This document shows positions 1 through 10,073 of a DNA stretch of 64,000 bases, one piece after another; position 1 is the first letter of the stretch; every line of letters starts with the position of its first letter. This stretch comes from Halichondria panicea. Its lineage: Eukaryota > Porifera > Demospongiae > Suberitida > Halichondriidae. The translations under genes and the position numbers were made by a program. The DNA lies in NCBI RefSeq assembly GCF_963675165.1, contig NC_087388.1, positions 682,001-746,000 of the forward strand. Direction: 5' to 3'. The notes under the pieces are model-generated. The model worked only from the letters and a program-made list of their open reading frames with translations. It made no database searches and was not told the origin of the DNA.

Positions 1-331
1 TCCTGGAAAAATATTTGTTTGTTTGCAAATGCTAAGTGTATAAAATGCAGTTCCTTTGGAAAGTGTACGGCATTACACACCTCTGGCTCTGATTGGTATG
101 TGACACTTCACAAGGGAATTATTGTATGCTTGTTAATTATAATTATAGTCTTGAAGTTTATCTGTTGTGCATTTTAGTGAAATGTGATGGTATGTATGTA
201 TACAGTGTATAGATATTATTTATGCTCCACAAACCATTGCATTGCTGCATGCATTCACAGTGATAGCTAAACTACTAAATCTGATCCTTGCAGCTCCATT
301 CACAGTGATAGCTAAGCTACTAACTATCAAG
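1..331. other. 5' flank of the first CAP gene
   Basis: No gene is seen here. Just before the start codon at 332 a motif reading ttcacagtgatagcta occurs twice, about 46 bases apart (around 253 and 299), so the immediate upstream region or 5' UTR carries a short tandem duplication. A related motif (gataatagctaagcta) precedes the paralogous start codon at 4862, which suggests that it belongs to the shared promoter or leader of these duplicated genes. Confidence 0.4.
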
Positions 332-1706
332 ATGTTGTCTGTTGCCCTCTCTCTCTGTCTCCTGTTTGCTGCAGTGTGTGGCCAGACTAAACTCTCTGGA
401 GCAGACAAGCAAGAGCTACTGGAGGCACACAACCACTTCAGGAGCAAAGTCAACCCCATTGCAACCAACATGGAGATGATGGTAACTATGACTTCAACAG
501 AATAGAGCCAATTCTACAGATGATTAATGCGTGCTATTGTTGACAACAACTTATTTTTTCTCAGGTTTGGAATAACGAACTAGCTACAGTGGCCCAAACA
601 TATGCAGAGCAGTGTGTGTTTGAGCACAATACTGACAGGGTGTCACAACAAAACACCTTCACTAGTGTGGGAGAAAATATTCTGCTCTCCCAAGAGAACC
701 CAGTCAACAACTACACAGGACTGGTTGGCGAATGGCAAAACCAGGGAGCTGATTACGACTATCCAATGAATACCTGTTCTGTATCTGCAGTGTGCGGAGC
801 TTATACCCAGGTGTGTCTGTGGCAGTCCAACTTTAATAGTGGAGTTTATGATTATATTTTGCTGCATGTAATGTAATGACAGAGGAGGTCCGACACGAGT
901 ACCTCGATTAGGTTAAAATTGAGTTAATTAGTCACACGCAACAATGACTTTACTGTTGAATTTTGCATGTGACCAAGCCTAATCGAGGTACTCGTGTCGT
1001 ACCTCCTCTGATGTAATGAGTGGTCAGTAGGCTGCGTATATAATCATGTTATAATTATATAGCTACTGTTGCTGACTCCACCTCCACCCCCCCCCCAGGT
1101 GGTGTGGGCTAATTCGAACAATGTCGGCTGTGGTGTGTATCGCTGTAATAATAGTACGATTGGTCTCTTACTCGTCTGCAACTATGGACCAGCGTAAGCA
1201 ATTGTCTTAATGTCACGATTGTTATGTAGTCTGTACATGTAGTCAGTCAATGGCTGGTTGTTTAGCTACTGCTGTATAGCGGGTAATTCCCAGGGGTCAA
1301 AACATTCACTATTACAGTAATTATTTACCACTTTATAGGGGCAACTTTATTGGTCAGAGTCCCTTCATGACAGGAAATCAATCGTGCTCTGCCTGCCCTC
1401 CGAATAGCACCTACTGTGAGAGCAACCTGTGCAGTAAGTGTACATGAGATTGTCCAATACAAGTACTAACCTACTGTACACTTAAGTTCTTTAAATTCTT
1501 AACATTTTTGCTGATTGATAATATTATGTGTCAAGATTATTTCTCCAGCTGCTTCGCCTCCTACCCCCACCATGGATCCAACCACCACCATGGTAACAGT
1601 TTCCATGGAATCGACTACCACAGACTCGTCTGCCATCATAACTGCTGGCCCCTCTATAGTGGTCGTCATGGCTGCATTGTATGCCACCCTCAAGCTAGTT
1701 ATGTGA
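332..1706 (+). CDS. Secreted CAP (SCP/TAPS) domain protein, copy 1
   Basis: Five exons join in phase: 332-481, 565-810, 1099-1193, 1339-1433 and 1549-1706, giving 247 residues; all junctions are GT-AG. A signal peptide occupies residues 1-17. The CAP fold is shown by the first His (about 33, in AHNHFR), the Glu of VGEN (about 87), the signature GAYTQVVW and CNYGPAGN, followed by a Cys-rich hinge (CSACPP...CESNLC) and a C-terminal hydrophobic stretch typical of a GPI-anchor signal or a membrane tail. The second cavity His of canonical CAP proteins (GHYTQ) is Ala here. CAP proteins are extracellular and bind sterols, glycans or proteins; the exact role is unknown. It is the first of five plus-strand copies. 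A MITE sits in intron 2. Confidence 0.9.
880..1010. mobile_element. 131-bp MITE with long inverted ends and 9-bp target duplication
   Basis: Both ends share an inverted repeat of about 33 bases beginning CAGAGGAGGT and ending near CGATTAGG. The direct repeat ATGTAATGA lies at 871-879 and 1011-1019. The paralogous intron at 3820-3840 has the uninterrupted target, so this copy inserted after the gene duplication. No coding capacity. The 9-bp duplication fits a Mutator-like origin, while the CAG start recalls hAT; the superfamily is not settled. A possible end fragment of a relative, in reverse, is seen near 41730-41748. Confidence 0.85.
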
Positions 1707-1816
1707 ACTTGTCAGTTGAACATTTACAAAACATTAAGTTAACTGTATAGTATTATACATGTTTAGGATCTAGAATACAGTGTTGAAGATCATTGTGAGA
1801 CTTTTTAGGTGCCAAT

Positions 1817-2270
1817 ATCATGTAGGTTGTGCCTTATGGAGCTCCACTTGTTAATAGTGTAGCGACACTTAAAGCGCCACTATATTTGTGGCGCGGTTTG
1901 CATAATATAATTATAGCCTCAAGCTGTGAATTATAACTAAATGTTATTGAACGTGGGGGAGGGGGGAGATTCGTATGGAAATACACAGTGTGCCTTGTGG
2001 AGCTTTTACTAGATCTAGTCTTGTTAATAGTGTAACGCCACTTAGAGCGCCACTATATCTGTGGCGCGGTCAACACAACTCTGTACGGTGAATTTGGCCA
2101 GACCCTATTTTTGTGTATTTACAACCAACGCACATAGAGATGATAGTTTGCTAGTTATGTTCATGGTCATAACACAGATTTGCTAATTGCGATTATTAGC
2201 CTCAAGCTATGAAATGTGAAATGTCAGGGGAGATTCGTATTGAAATATATACACAGAGTGTAAAATGCAG
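1817..2270. repeat. Duplicated segment with twin GCGCCAC hairpins between two genes
   Basis: Two diverged copies of a segment of roughly 170 bases follow one another (about 1817-1990 and 1992-2270). Each has the string aatagtgta, then a hairpin whose 7-bp stem is GCGCCAC/GTGGCGC (1874-1894 and 2047-2067), then a stretch reading agcctcaagct and a block gagattcgtat. The pair ends about 80 bases before the start codon at 2353, so it may form part of that gene's upstream region. No ORF of note. Confidence 0.6.
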
Positions 2271-2352
2271 TTAATATATATAATAAGTGCAATTGCAAGC
2301 TATAGCTGAGTATTATAGACTGGATATTATTATTTCAGCATAAAGAGAGGGT

Positions 2353-3486
2353 ATGCCTAAAATGCAAGTGATCTTATTTGCAGCAGCTCTACTGTGTGCC
2401 AGGGCTAGTGCTGTTGCAGTAGTACCCTCGTCCTCATCCACACAGCCAATTCAGCCAACTACTTCTTCCTCACAAACAACCTCCACTCAACCTTCTGTGA
2501 CACCAACTCCTGAGATGATGCCTGAGATGCCGACAATGGACATGAGTTTCGGAGCAGACCCTCACTTCAGTGTAGCCCTCCCAACTGGTGACATGCTCTG
2601 CTACACTATTCAAGGAGAGAAGAACATGATCTTTAACCTCATCACAAGCAACAAGCTCGTCATGAATGCACTCTTTATTGGTGACAAACGACGAGAAGAG
2701 GTGACCTGGATCGGAGAAATTGGCATCATTATTCCAAATGGTATCTCACAGAATGTCTCATCTCTTGTGTTTAATGCTAAAACTAAAAAGATTAACATCG
2801 AACGAAAAACTGAATTATTTGCTGGAAGTATATCTAAGATAACAATTGATGGTGGCAAGATTTCAGTTGCTACTGGATATATTGTACTCAAAGAGCCGAA
2901 GGTTGAGGTGGTTCTGAGGGATATTGACGTAACATTGAGTGTGAAGTTCTTTGATGGGCATCTTGACCTGTTCTGGCACAGCACTGGAGTGGGGAATGAG
3001 GACTCTCACGGGCTTATTGGTGAGCATTCTGTGCTGTACAACATATATAGCTTTTTCTTTCACCAAGGAGCCCCCCTGGGTTTTTGTGTGTTTGCTCCTG
3101 ACAAACATGCACTTGTGGTTCACACATGTATACCATGCATGCACATGCACTAATTCTTGCATATATATACATGTATGTGCTGTTAATTGTCAGTCAAATC
3201 TTATGCACACATGCATGCAGGTCAGTTCTTTCGTAAAGGAGTGTCCATCGACAAGACTCGTAAGATCCTCCTGCTTCCCAACAAGGAGCCTGTCCCAGTG
3301 ATGCAGCGTCCTCTCTGGGCCTTCATGGAAAGAGAGAACGATCGTGACCAACAGCTGTGCTGGACCGCCATGAACCCTGGCTATCAGGGAAAGATGCTCA
3401 TCGACTTCGACTGCATCGACTATCGAGTCGAAGATATCTACTCTGATACTTTTGGAACAAAGTCCCTCAAGACGAGGGCATTTTGA
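2353..3486 (+). CDS. Secreted protein with ITIH C-terminal domain
   Basis: Two exons, 2353-3019 and 3221-3486, join in phase 1 to give 310 residues. Residues 1-20 look like a signal peptide, followed by a Ser/Thr/Pro-rich linker (about 25-60). The rest resembles the C-terminal domain of inter-alpha-trypsin inhibitor heavy chains: FGADPHFSVALP near residue 64, LCYTIQG, the SHGLIGQFF motif at the exon junction, and a terminal block with CW, LIDFDCIDY and VEDIYSDTF that matches the CWF..LID.ayTDYiV.DIF pattern of ITIH. In vertebrates this domain follows VIT and vWA domains; here it stands alone, so it is a stand-alone module or the product of domain loss. Probably extracellular matrix-associated. 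It lies between CAP copies 1 and 2 on the same strand. Confidence 0.85.
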
Positions 3487-3740
3487 TAACTTACTTTATT
3501 AAGGACAAACTGATTATTAGTGCATTGTGTATCAGATTTTGTAATGGAGCTATAGCTGGGATTGTTTATTAGTGTGGGCCATGTAGGGCTGTAGCCATCC
3601 CATTATACACATTTAGCTATAGAGCTATATATATAGCAGTCTGAATCATGTTAATCATCATAATTATGCAGATAACACATGCTTTTTGGTATGCTTGTTA
3701 ATTATAATCATATACGACTACTCTACGAGCACTTGTTCTT

Positions 3741-4409
3741 CAGTGTGTGGAGCTTATACCCAGGTGTGTCTGTGGCAGTCCAAAATTAATAGTGGAGTTT
3801 ATAGTTATATTTTGCTGCATGTAATGTAATCAGTAAGCTGCGTATATAATTATACCCCCTCCCCAGGTGGTGTGGGCTACATCGAACAATCTCGGATGTG
3901 GTGTGTATCGTTGTAATACGATAGGTACGGCGATAGGTTTCTTACTTGTCTGCAACTATGGACCATCGTAAGCAATTGTTGCTATGTATAGTCAATGCAT
4001 GTACGGCTTTTTAGTTACTGTGATAATAATATTATAGGGGAAACTTCGCCGGGCAGAGTCCCTACTTGACTGGAGCTCAATCGTGCTCTGCCTGTCCTCC
4101 GAATAGCACCTATTGTGAGGACAACCTATGCAGTAAGTGTACATGAGATTGTCCAATATACAATTGTATTACCTTTTAACTGCATGTTGTGCATTCTTAC
4201 CATATATACATCAATAAAATACTTCACTGATCATATGTCAAGTTTATTATTGTACTATTCCTCCCCCAGCTGCTTCGGCTCCTACCACCACCATGGTAAC
4301 AGTTTCCATGGAAGCGACTACCACAGACTCATCTGCCATCATAACTGCTGGCCCCTCTATAGTGGTCGTCATGGCTGCATTGTATGCCACCCTCAAGCTA
4401 GTTATGTAA
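3741..4409 (+). pseudogene. CAP-domain gene copy 2, lacking its 5' half
   Basis: Only the last ~23 bases of exon 2 (3741-3763, ending CAG before a GTGTGT donor) and exons 3-5 (3867-3967, 4038-4132, 4270-4409) are present. They are very similar to copy 1 at 332-1706, and each surviving exon is still open in the expected phase: VVWATSNNLGCG, CNYGPSGN, the Cys hinge and the C-terminal hydrophobic tail. Exon 1 and most of exon 2 are missing; the sequence upstream of 3741 is unrelated. This is most simply a partial tandem duplication that was dead on arrival. The open exons suggest that it is young; use as an alternative 3' end for an upstream gene cannot be excluded. Confidence 0.8.
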
Positions 4410-4436
4410 ACTTATCAAGTTGAACGTTAAGTGTAT

Positions 4437-4774
4437 AGTGTAGTGTAATCTGAAGAGTAGAATATCACACAAATTTGTGAGTAGTACTTAAATGTATCTT
4501 GAGATTGAAACATTTCTAAGAATGGTGCTGATACCATTGTGTAGGTGAATGAATAATAAAGCTACAGATATAATTATAATTATTCACAAATATTTCTCTG
4601 AAAAATGTTACCAACCACCTTAGGTTACCAAGGAAACTTTTTTGGATATGATAAAGCCCAAGCATTCACCTACATAATGATATCATCACATTTTCTTAGA
4701 AATGTTTCAATGTCAACATTAATTTTATGTACCGAAATTCATAGTTTTCTGGTATTCAGATTACAGGCACTACT
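4437..4774. mobile_element. Fold-back (MITE-like) element between CAP copies 2 and 3
   Basis: Inverted arms of about 110-120 imperfect bases: gtaatctgaa near 4446 pairs with ttcagattac near 4755, gaaacatttctaag near 4507 pairs with cttagaaatgtttc near 4695, and the ends of the arms carry gtaggtgaatg / cattcacctac. About 335 bp in total with no coding capacity. An AATAAA at 4555-4560 inside it could serve the truncated copy upstream. Confidence 0.6.
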
Positions 4775-4861
4775 TGGTTGAGGTAATCTGTGCCCCCACA
4801 ATGCAAATGCGCATGCGCGTTGCATTGCTCTTCGTGATAATAGCTAAGCTAAGCTATTAAG

Positions 4862-6529
4862 ATGTTGTCTGTTGCCCTCTCTCTCTGTCTCCTATTTGCT
4901 GCAGTGTGTGGCCAGACTGGACTATCTGGTGCAGACAAGCAAGAGCTACTGGAGGTACACAACTACTTCAGGAGCAAAGTCAACCCCATTGCAACCAACA
5001 TGGAGATGATGGTGAGGTTGTTATGTGCATGTTCACAACACAAGTTTGCATGTTATGATCTCAAGCTATGAAATATAACAACAATGACTATGTGTGCTAG
5101 CCATGATACAATTTTTCCCCTCCTTCCCCCTTTTTCTTTCACACTATCCCCATTCTCCGCCTCTATCCCTCACATCATTATAATATATACATAACGTTAT
5201 CGTTATTTCTCTTGCACAGATTTGGAACGATGACCTCGCTGTGCTGGCTCAGCACTACGCAGAGCAGTGTATATTCGACCACAATCCATTTCGAACTAAC
5301 CAGCAACAGACATTTCTCTACGTTGGTGAGAACCTTGCAGTGAACAATCGTCTTCAGAAGAACTATACTCGAGAGGTGGAGAGGTGGCACAAAGAGGTGT
5401 CTGAGTACGACTTTGTGAAGGATAGCTGCACTGGAGTGTGTGGTCATTACACACAGGTGTGTGCTTCATTAATGGTGGGAGGTAATAATGCTACAACAAT
5501 GGCTCCCTCCCTAACAACAAAGACTGCCTAACAAGGATTGGGGTAATTGCTCACTTGCATTCGTAGTGAGCTCTGAAAGCTAACCCACTCACCCAACTCG
5601 TATCTTGTCTATAAGATAATTATAGACATACTAGTGACTATAATTGCTCGTTTGTAGAGGATAATTGTGATTGTTCCTTATACAGCTGGTCTGGGCTACG
5701 TCAAATCATGTCGGCTGTGGTGCCTATCGATGTCCCAATCCAGTTCCAGGATTTCCATACCGGAACGGACTTATATTGGCCTGCAACTACGGACCTGGGT
5801 ATGTGGTGTCATGATTCTTGCGTTAATAACTTTGTATACTGTGTTATTCAATGACATCACCAGCACATTCCTGTAATGATCAGCCACTTCATTATCATTC
5901 CCTGTCATTGGTGGGTCACCTACTTAGCAAGCTTTGAAAGTTATGAGTACAGTAGCAATGCTCTATTCATTCATTGTTGTGTGGTTTTATTATGTCTATT
6001 GTTGTAGCAACCACACATCTATTCACTAAACTGCATGCATTGTGCTGCATGCATTGAGAGCTTTTTGTGAGACCTATATCAAATAACAACTTTCAATCGT
6101 TCTTTTTGTGACATTGTTTTAATTCATTGTACACTGCATGCATGTACAGGGGTAACATTTTTGGTAGGAGACCGTACAGGACTGGACTCCGACCTTGCTC
6201 CGCCTGCCAACTACCTGACCACAAACACTGTGTCTCTAATCTCTGCAGTAAGTGCATGGAACAACACATATACATGCTCTATAGCTTAGACGAATATGCA
6301 AAACTTTCTAGTATATAGCACAAGCTATATAACAGTTTTTTTTTTATCAAAAAATTGGATGGTATACGACAGGCATGTTACGTCCCTTAATTAGATAGAT
6401 AATATCATAATTATTATCATATGGCCGAATGTAACGTAAAGTATACATTACTTTTGCCCTATAGGTTCTACACCAGCTGTTAAATTACCAGCTGCCGCCG
6501 TTAAACAACTCAATGAAAACAAATACTGA
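4862..6529 (+). CDS. Secreted CAP (SCP/TAPS) domain protein, copy 3
   Basis: Exons 4862-5011, 5220-5456, 5686-5798, 6150-6247 and 6465-6529 join in phases 0, 0, 2 and 1, the same pattern as copy 1, giving 220 residues. Exon 1 is nearly identical to that of copy 1. It keeps the full CAP signature: His 33, VGEN, Glu in the VERWHKE segment and GHYTQ with the second cavity His (about residue 126), followed by LVWATSNHVGCG and CNYGPGGN. The Cys hinge (CSACQ...CVSNLC) is followed by a short polar tail with no hydrophobic C-terminus, so this copy is probably fully secreted, unlike copies 1 and 4. Confidence 0.9.
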
Positions 6530-7017
6530 TGCAGTTAGTGCAATGACTGTGTCGTGATTGAACCTGTATATTATACATGTACTCGACACCTCTTTTTATC
6601 GTGTTGAATGCTAATTACAGTCTCATGACTAGCTACTTAACATGTACGCAATCATGTGTGTGACGACAATGTCACATAATTCCTTTTGCCCAAATAACGA
6701 TAAGAATGCACAGTCTCCCTGCTAACACTGACACCATATGCCCTACAGCAATGGAGAGTGCCCTAGGCCATTCACGCAAATATGCAGCACAATGTAGCTA
6801 CAATACCATATCAAAGTTCACTGCATTATACACCTCGTGATGGCTGCTTGTTTGTCAATATCCATTAGTACCACTAAAGAGCTAAGGGCAGTCAGTATTT
6901 AAGCATATGATATTCCAGTTTTGAGCTCAGATTTAATTGTGAGAGAGTCAGATCGATTGGCAGCTATCAAAGGACTAAAGAACAATTCTCTGCTGATATA
7001 TAAAATAATACGACGAA
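6530..7017. other. Intergenic spacer between CAP copies 3 and 4
   Basis: About 490 bases. I see no ORF, RNA gene or repeat with clear structure. It is AT-rich near its 3' end (tatataaaataatac just before the start codon at 7018). Confidence 0.4.
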
Positions 7018-8563
7018 ATGAAGCTTGTAGCAACTGTACTGGTGTTCCTGTTGGGGGTGGTGAGTGTGATGTCAACATCTGGTCTCAGTGACGATGAGAA
7101 GACGGAGGTGCTGAATGCACACAACTACTACAGAGGTCTCGTGGACCCAGTGGCATCCAACATGCAGAGAATGGTGAGTTAGCCAGCAGCTGCTCAGCAC
7201 TTCATACATGGTAGTCATTGTATGAAGGTATACTAACCATGCAGTGGTTTGCTATGCTTGAGCAATTTTGCACAGATTTTCACACTGTATGTCCTACCTT
7301 ATTTCACTGTATGTTGAGTAAAGCCTAACAGTACAATATAATCAAGTACTCCATACTTGGTTTAGCTTATAGAACTACCTGCAAAACTGCTAACCCTTGT
7401 CTTGATTTGTTTCTCATGCATATTATAGTACTGGGATGAGGAGCTGGGTTATATGGCTCAATTCTGGGCTGCTGGCTGTATCTACGAAATCAATGAGAAC
7501 AGGCACACACAATCTACCAAGTTCGACTATGTTGGAGAGAACAAGCTCGCTCTGAGCGGCTACAGTGCCAACTACACTCTGCTGGTCAACAGGTGGTTCA
7601 AGATTGGACAGAGCTACGACCATTACACTGGATACTGCCGGGATGAGGACGGGAACCAAGAGCAGTGCGAGGATGAGATGGACTGTATCTGTGCCCCCTA
7701 TGTGCAGGTGAGAGGGAGAGGGGAGGTCATTGTGCTGTTTTGTGTTGCAGTATAACATTATTATGTAATGTACCTGTATAGACAATTGCGCATGCACCAG
7801 GTCGACTTTCAGGAACAGCAGAGATATCCCTTTATAATTACATACGTGTAATGTTGTCTATCAGTGTTCTTGTAGTTGCCTGCACAGGAGCCTTTAATGT
7901 ACTGTATATCATTATGTGCTATTATCTTGTGTAGCTTGTGTGGGCCCAGACCTATGCTGTGGGTTGTGGAGTGAGCAGGTGTACAGAGCTAGAGGGAGCC
8001 GAGGATGATGGAGAGAACGCTCTCTACTTTGTCTGCTATTATGGCCCAGGGTGAGCTGCTCTGTAGACTTTACAACAATTGTTTTTTTTATTTTTGGTAG
8101 CAGGGCTTCAACTTGGGGTCCAATTTAAAGTTGATCTACTTGAATCTACAATATCATCATTCCATATATATCGCTTACCTATACCCTCATGATATTGCCT
8201 GCAGAGGTAGCATTGTGTCTGGGGAACCCCCCTATGACAAGGGAGACGTATCCTGCAGTTCCTGTCCCACCGACAAGCCCTACTGTGACCGCAACCTTTG
8301 CTGTGAGTAATACGACACCATTAGAACTATAATTATTGTATCCTAAATGAGTATAAAATGTAAGTATTGGCATCCGTACATACTAGTGTTGTAAAGAAGG
8401 TCAGTGCATGTGTTTACTGCTATCTATCAAGCTAGCTACTATTTTCATGAATGTAAAAATGAAATTGTGCTCCTTGTGTGCAGCTGAATCTGGAGCGGAG
8501 AGGGTGGTGGTCCACCTCTCAGTGATCAGTGTACTCATGGCTGCAGTGCTGTCCATATTCTAA
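7018..8563 (+). CDS. CAP (SCP/TAPS) domain protein, copy 4
   Basis: Exons 7018-7173, 7429-7707, 7935-8050, 8205-8302 and 8484-8563 join in the cluster's common phases and give 242 residues. Signal peptide at residues 1-20 (MKLVATVLVFLLGVVSVMS). CAP motifs: LNAHNYYRG, YVGENK, LVWAQTYAVGCG and CYYGPGG, then the Cys hinge (CSSCP...CDRNLC). The signature that normally reads GHYTQ is CAPYVQ, so the second cavity His is lost. Exon 2 has an acidic Cys-containing insert (DEDGNQEQCEDEMDC). The last exon encodes a hydrophobic C-terminus (VVVHLSVISVLMAAVLSIF) that fits a GPI-anchor signal. Confidence 0.88.
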
Positions 8564-8661
8564 ACGGACACCATGTAGACTGATGAGCTAGTGTAAAGAC
8601 AATAACTAAAAACTATACCATTTTACCAATTGAGTTTTAATCTAATTTATAGCTTCATTTT

Positions 8662-9520
8662 GTGCTGTGATTGTTATTGTATTATTGTTGATTCTCTTGA
8701 CGATTGACTTGCATGTATAGATCTACAACATTAGCAAATTGCGAACTATACATTTTTCTTACCCTAAGGCATATGATGGCTACATTCATTATTGACTGGA
8801 ACAACTTTACAATACCAATACCATTTGAAAAGCAACTACAGCATGCTTGATGATAATAGCAGGTGACACTTTGTTCTGTGCCAAAGCTAACATAGATTCG
8901 AGTGAATGTGTAATTAGTGTTGCTTTGAGGAATCAATCAGCTAACAGGCTATCACATTGTTTAATTAATTCATTGCATCAGGTCTGGTCTGGGTATGCAG
9001 GCCCAGCATCAGTGTCTGAACAACTAAGGGCTGCATATGTAGGACCAAGAATATATACTCTTTGTAGGACCAGACCATAACACACCATATGCAAGAGAGG
9101 AGACTCTAAAAGAGACAGCTTTTATGGTGCATGTGTTTATAGGGCACATTCACAAACTGTTGGTGTGAAGGTACTCATAACATGCCATATTATATCTACA
9201 GCATCAGCCACAACCAGCTTCCTAGTAGAATATACCCTCTATATAGAGCCAAGCAAACTCTCTGTTTGTGCTGTGATTGTTATTGTACCATAATAATCTC
9301 ATGACAATATTGACTCAATTGCATGTATACAACATTAGCAATTTGCAAACTAGACATTTTCTTACCCGAAGACATGATGGCTACATTCATTACTGACCTG
9401 AACAACTTTATGTTTAGGGCACATGCACAAACTGCTGGTGTGAGGGTACTCATAACATGCCATAAGCCACTATACAGCTTCCCAGTATATACCCTCTATA
9501 TACAGAGCCATGTAAACTCT
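8662..9520. repeat. Diverged duplicated blocks in the CAP4-CAP5 spacer
   Basis: Two imperfect duplications interleave. Block A (about 8662-8813 and 9270-9412) shares gtgattgttattgta, acaacattagcaa and gatggctacattcatta. Block B (about 9136-9262 and 9412-9520) shares agggcaca, actcataacatgccat and taccctctata. The arrangement suggests a segmental duplication followed by decay. No ORF with convincing coding character is present. Confidence 0.55.
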
Positions 9521-10073
9521 CCCCTCCACTCGGCTCTATATTGCCATAATTTTTAATGCCGCTAAAAGTATAAATTAACATTTAAGGTAATGTTTTGCCT
9601 AAATTGTCGTCGTTTACATTTCCCCCGTGCACTCATATCCTCTCTCCTAATGTAGTAAACAAACAACACATAACAAAGCTTGTTTCAAATTATATAGCCA
9701 GTGCTGTATATATAGATGTACGATAACACCCCATCCCCATAAAAAACATTAGCTGATTAGTGACGTTGCAATATGGTGGTCCATAGTTGTTTGTAGCAGC
9801 TCTATAAATAGCTTACATGCCAATCTGTGTGCACTTGGCCAACAACCCACTCACATGCTACTTAAATGGACAAACAAACACACCGTTGTCCATTACTTGA
9901 AAATGCTACTGAATAGAGAGCCCATTTTTTAAAATCTAGCACCACTATTTATGGAGCAGGATACAAGAAGTGGTTTATAGACAATTCTATTCATCAAATT
10001 AGTTGCACTAGCAAACTGTCAGTAAAAGCAGAAAAGCACTTCTATTTTAGTCATACAAAAGTTTCTTGCAATA
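9521..10073. other. Intergenic spacer upstream of CAP copy 5
   Basis: About 550 bases with no recognisable gene, RNA or structured repeat. Confidence 0.35.
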
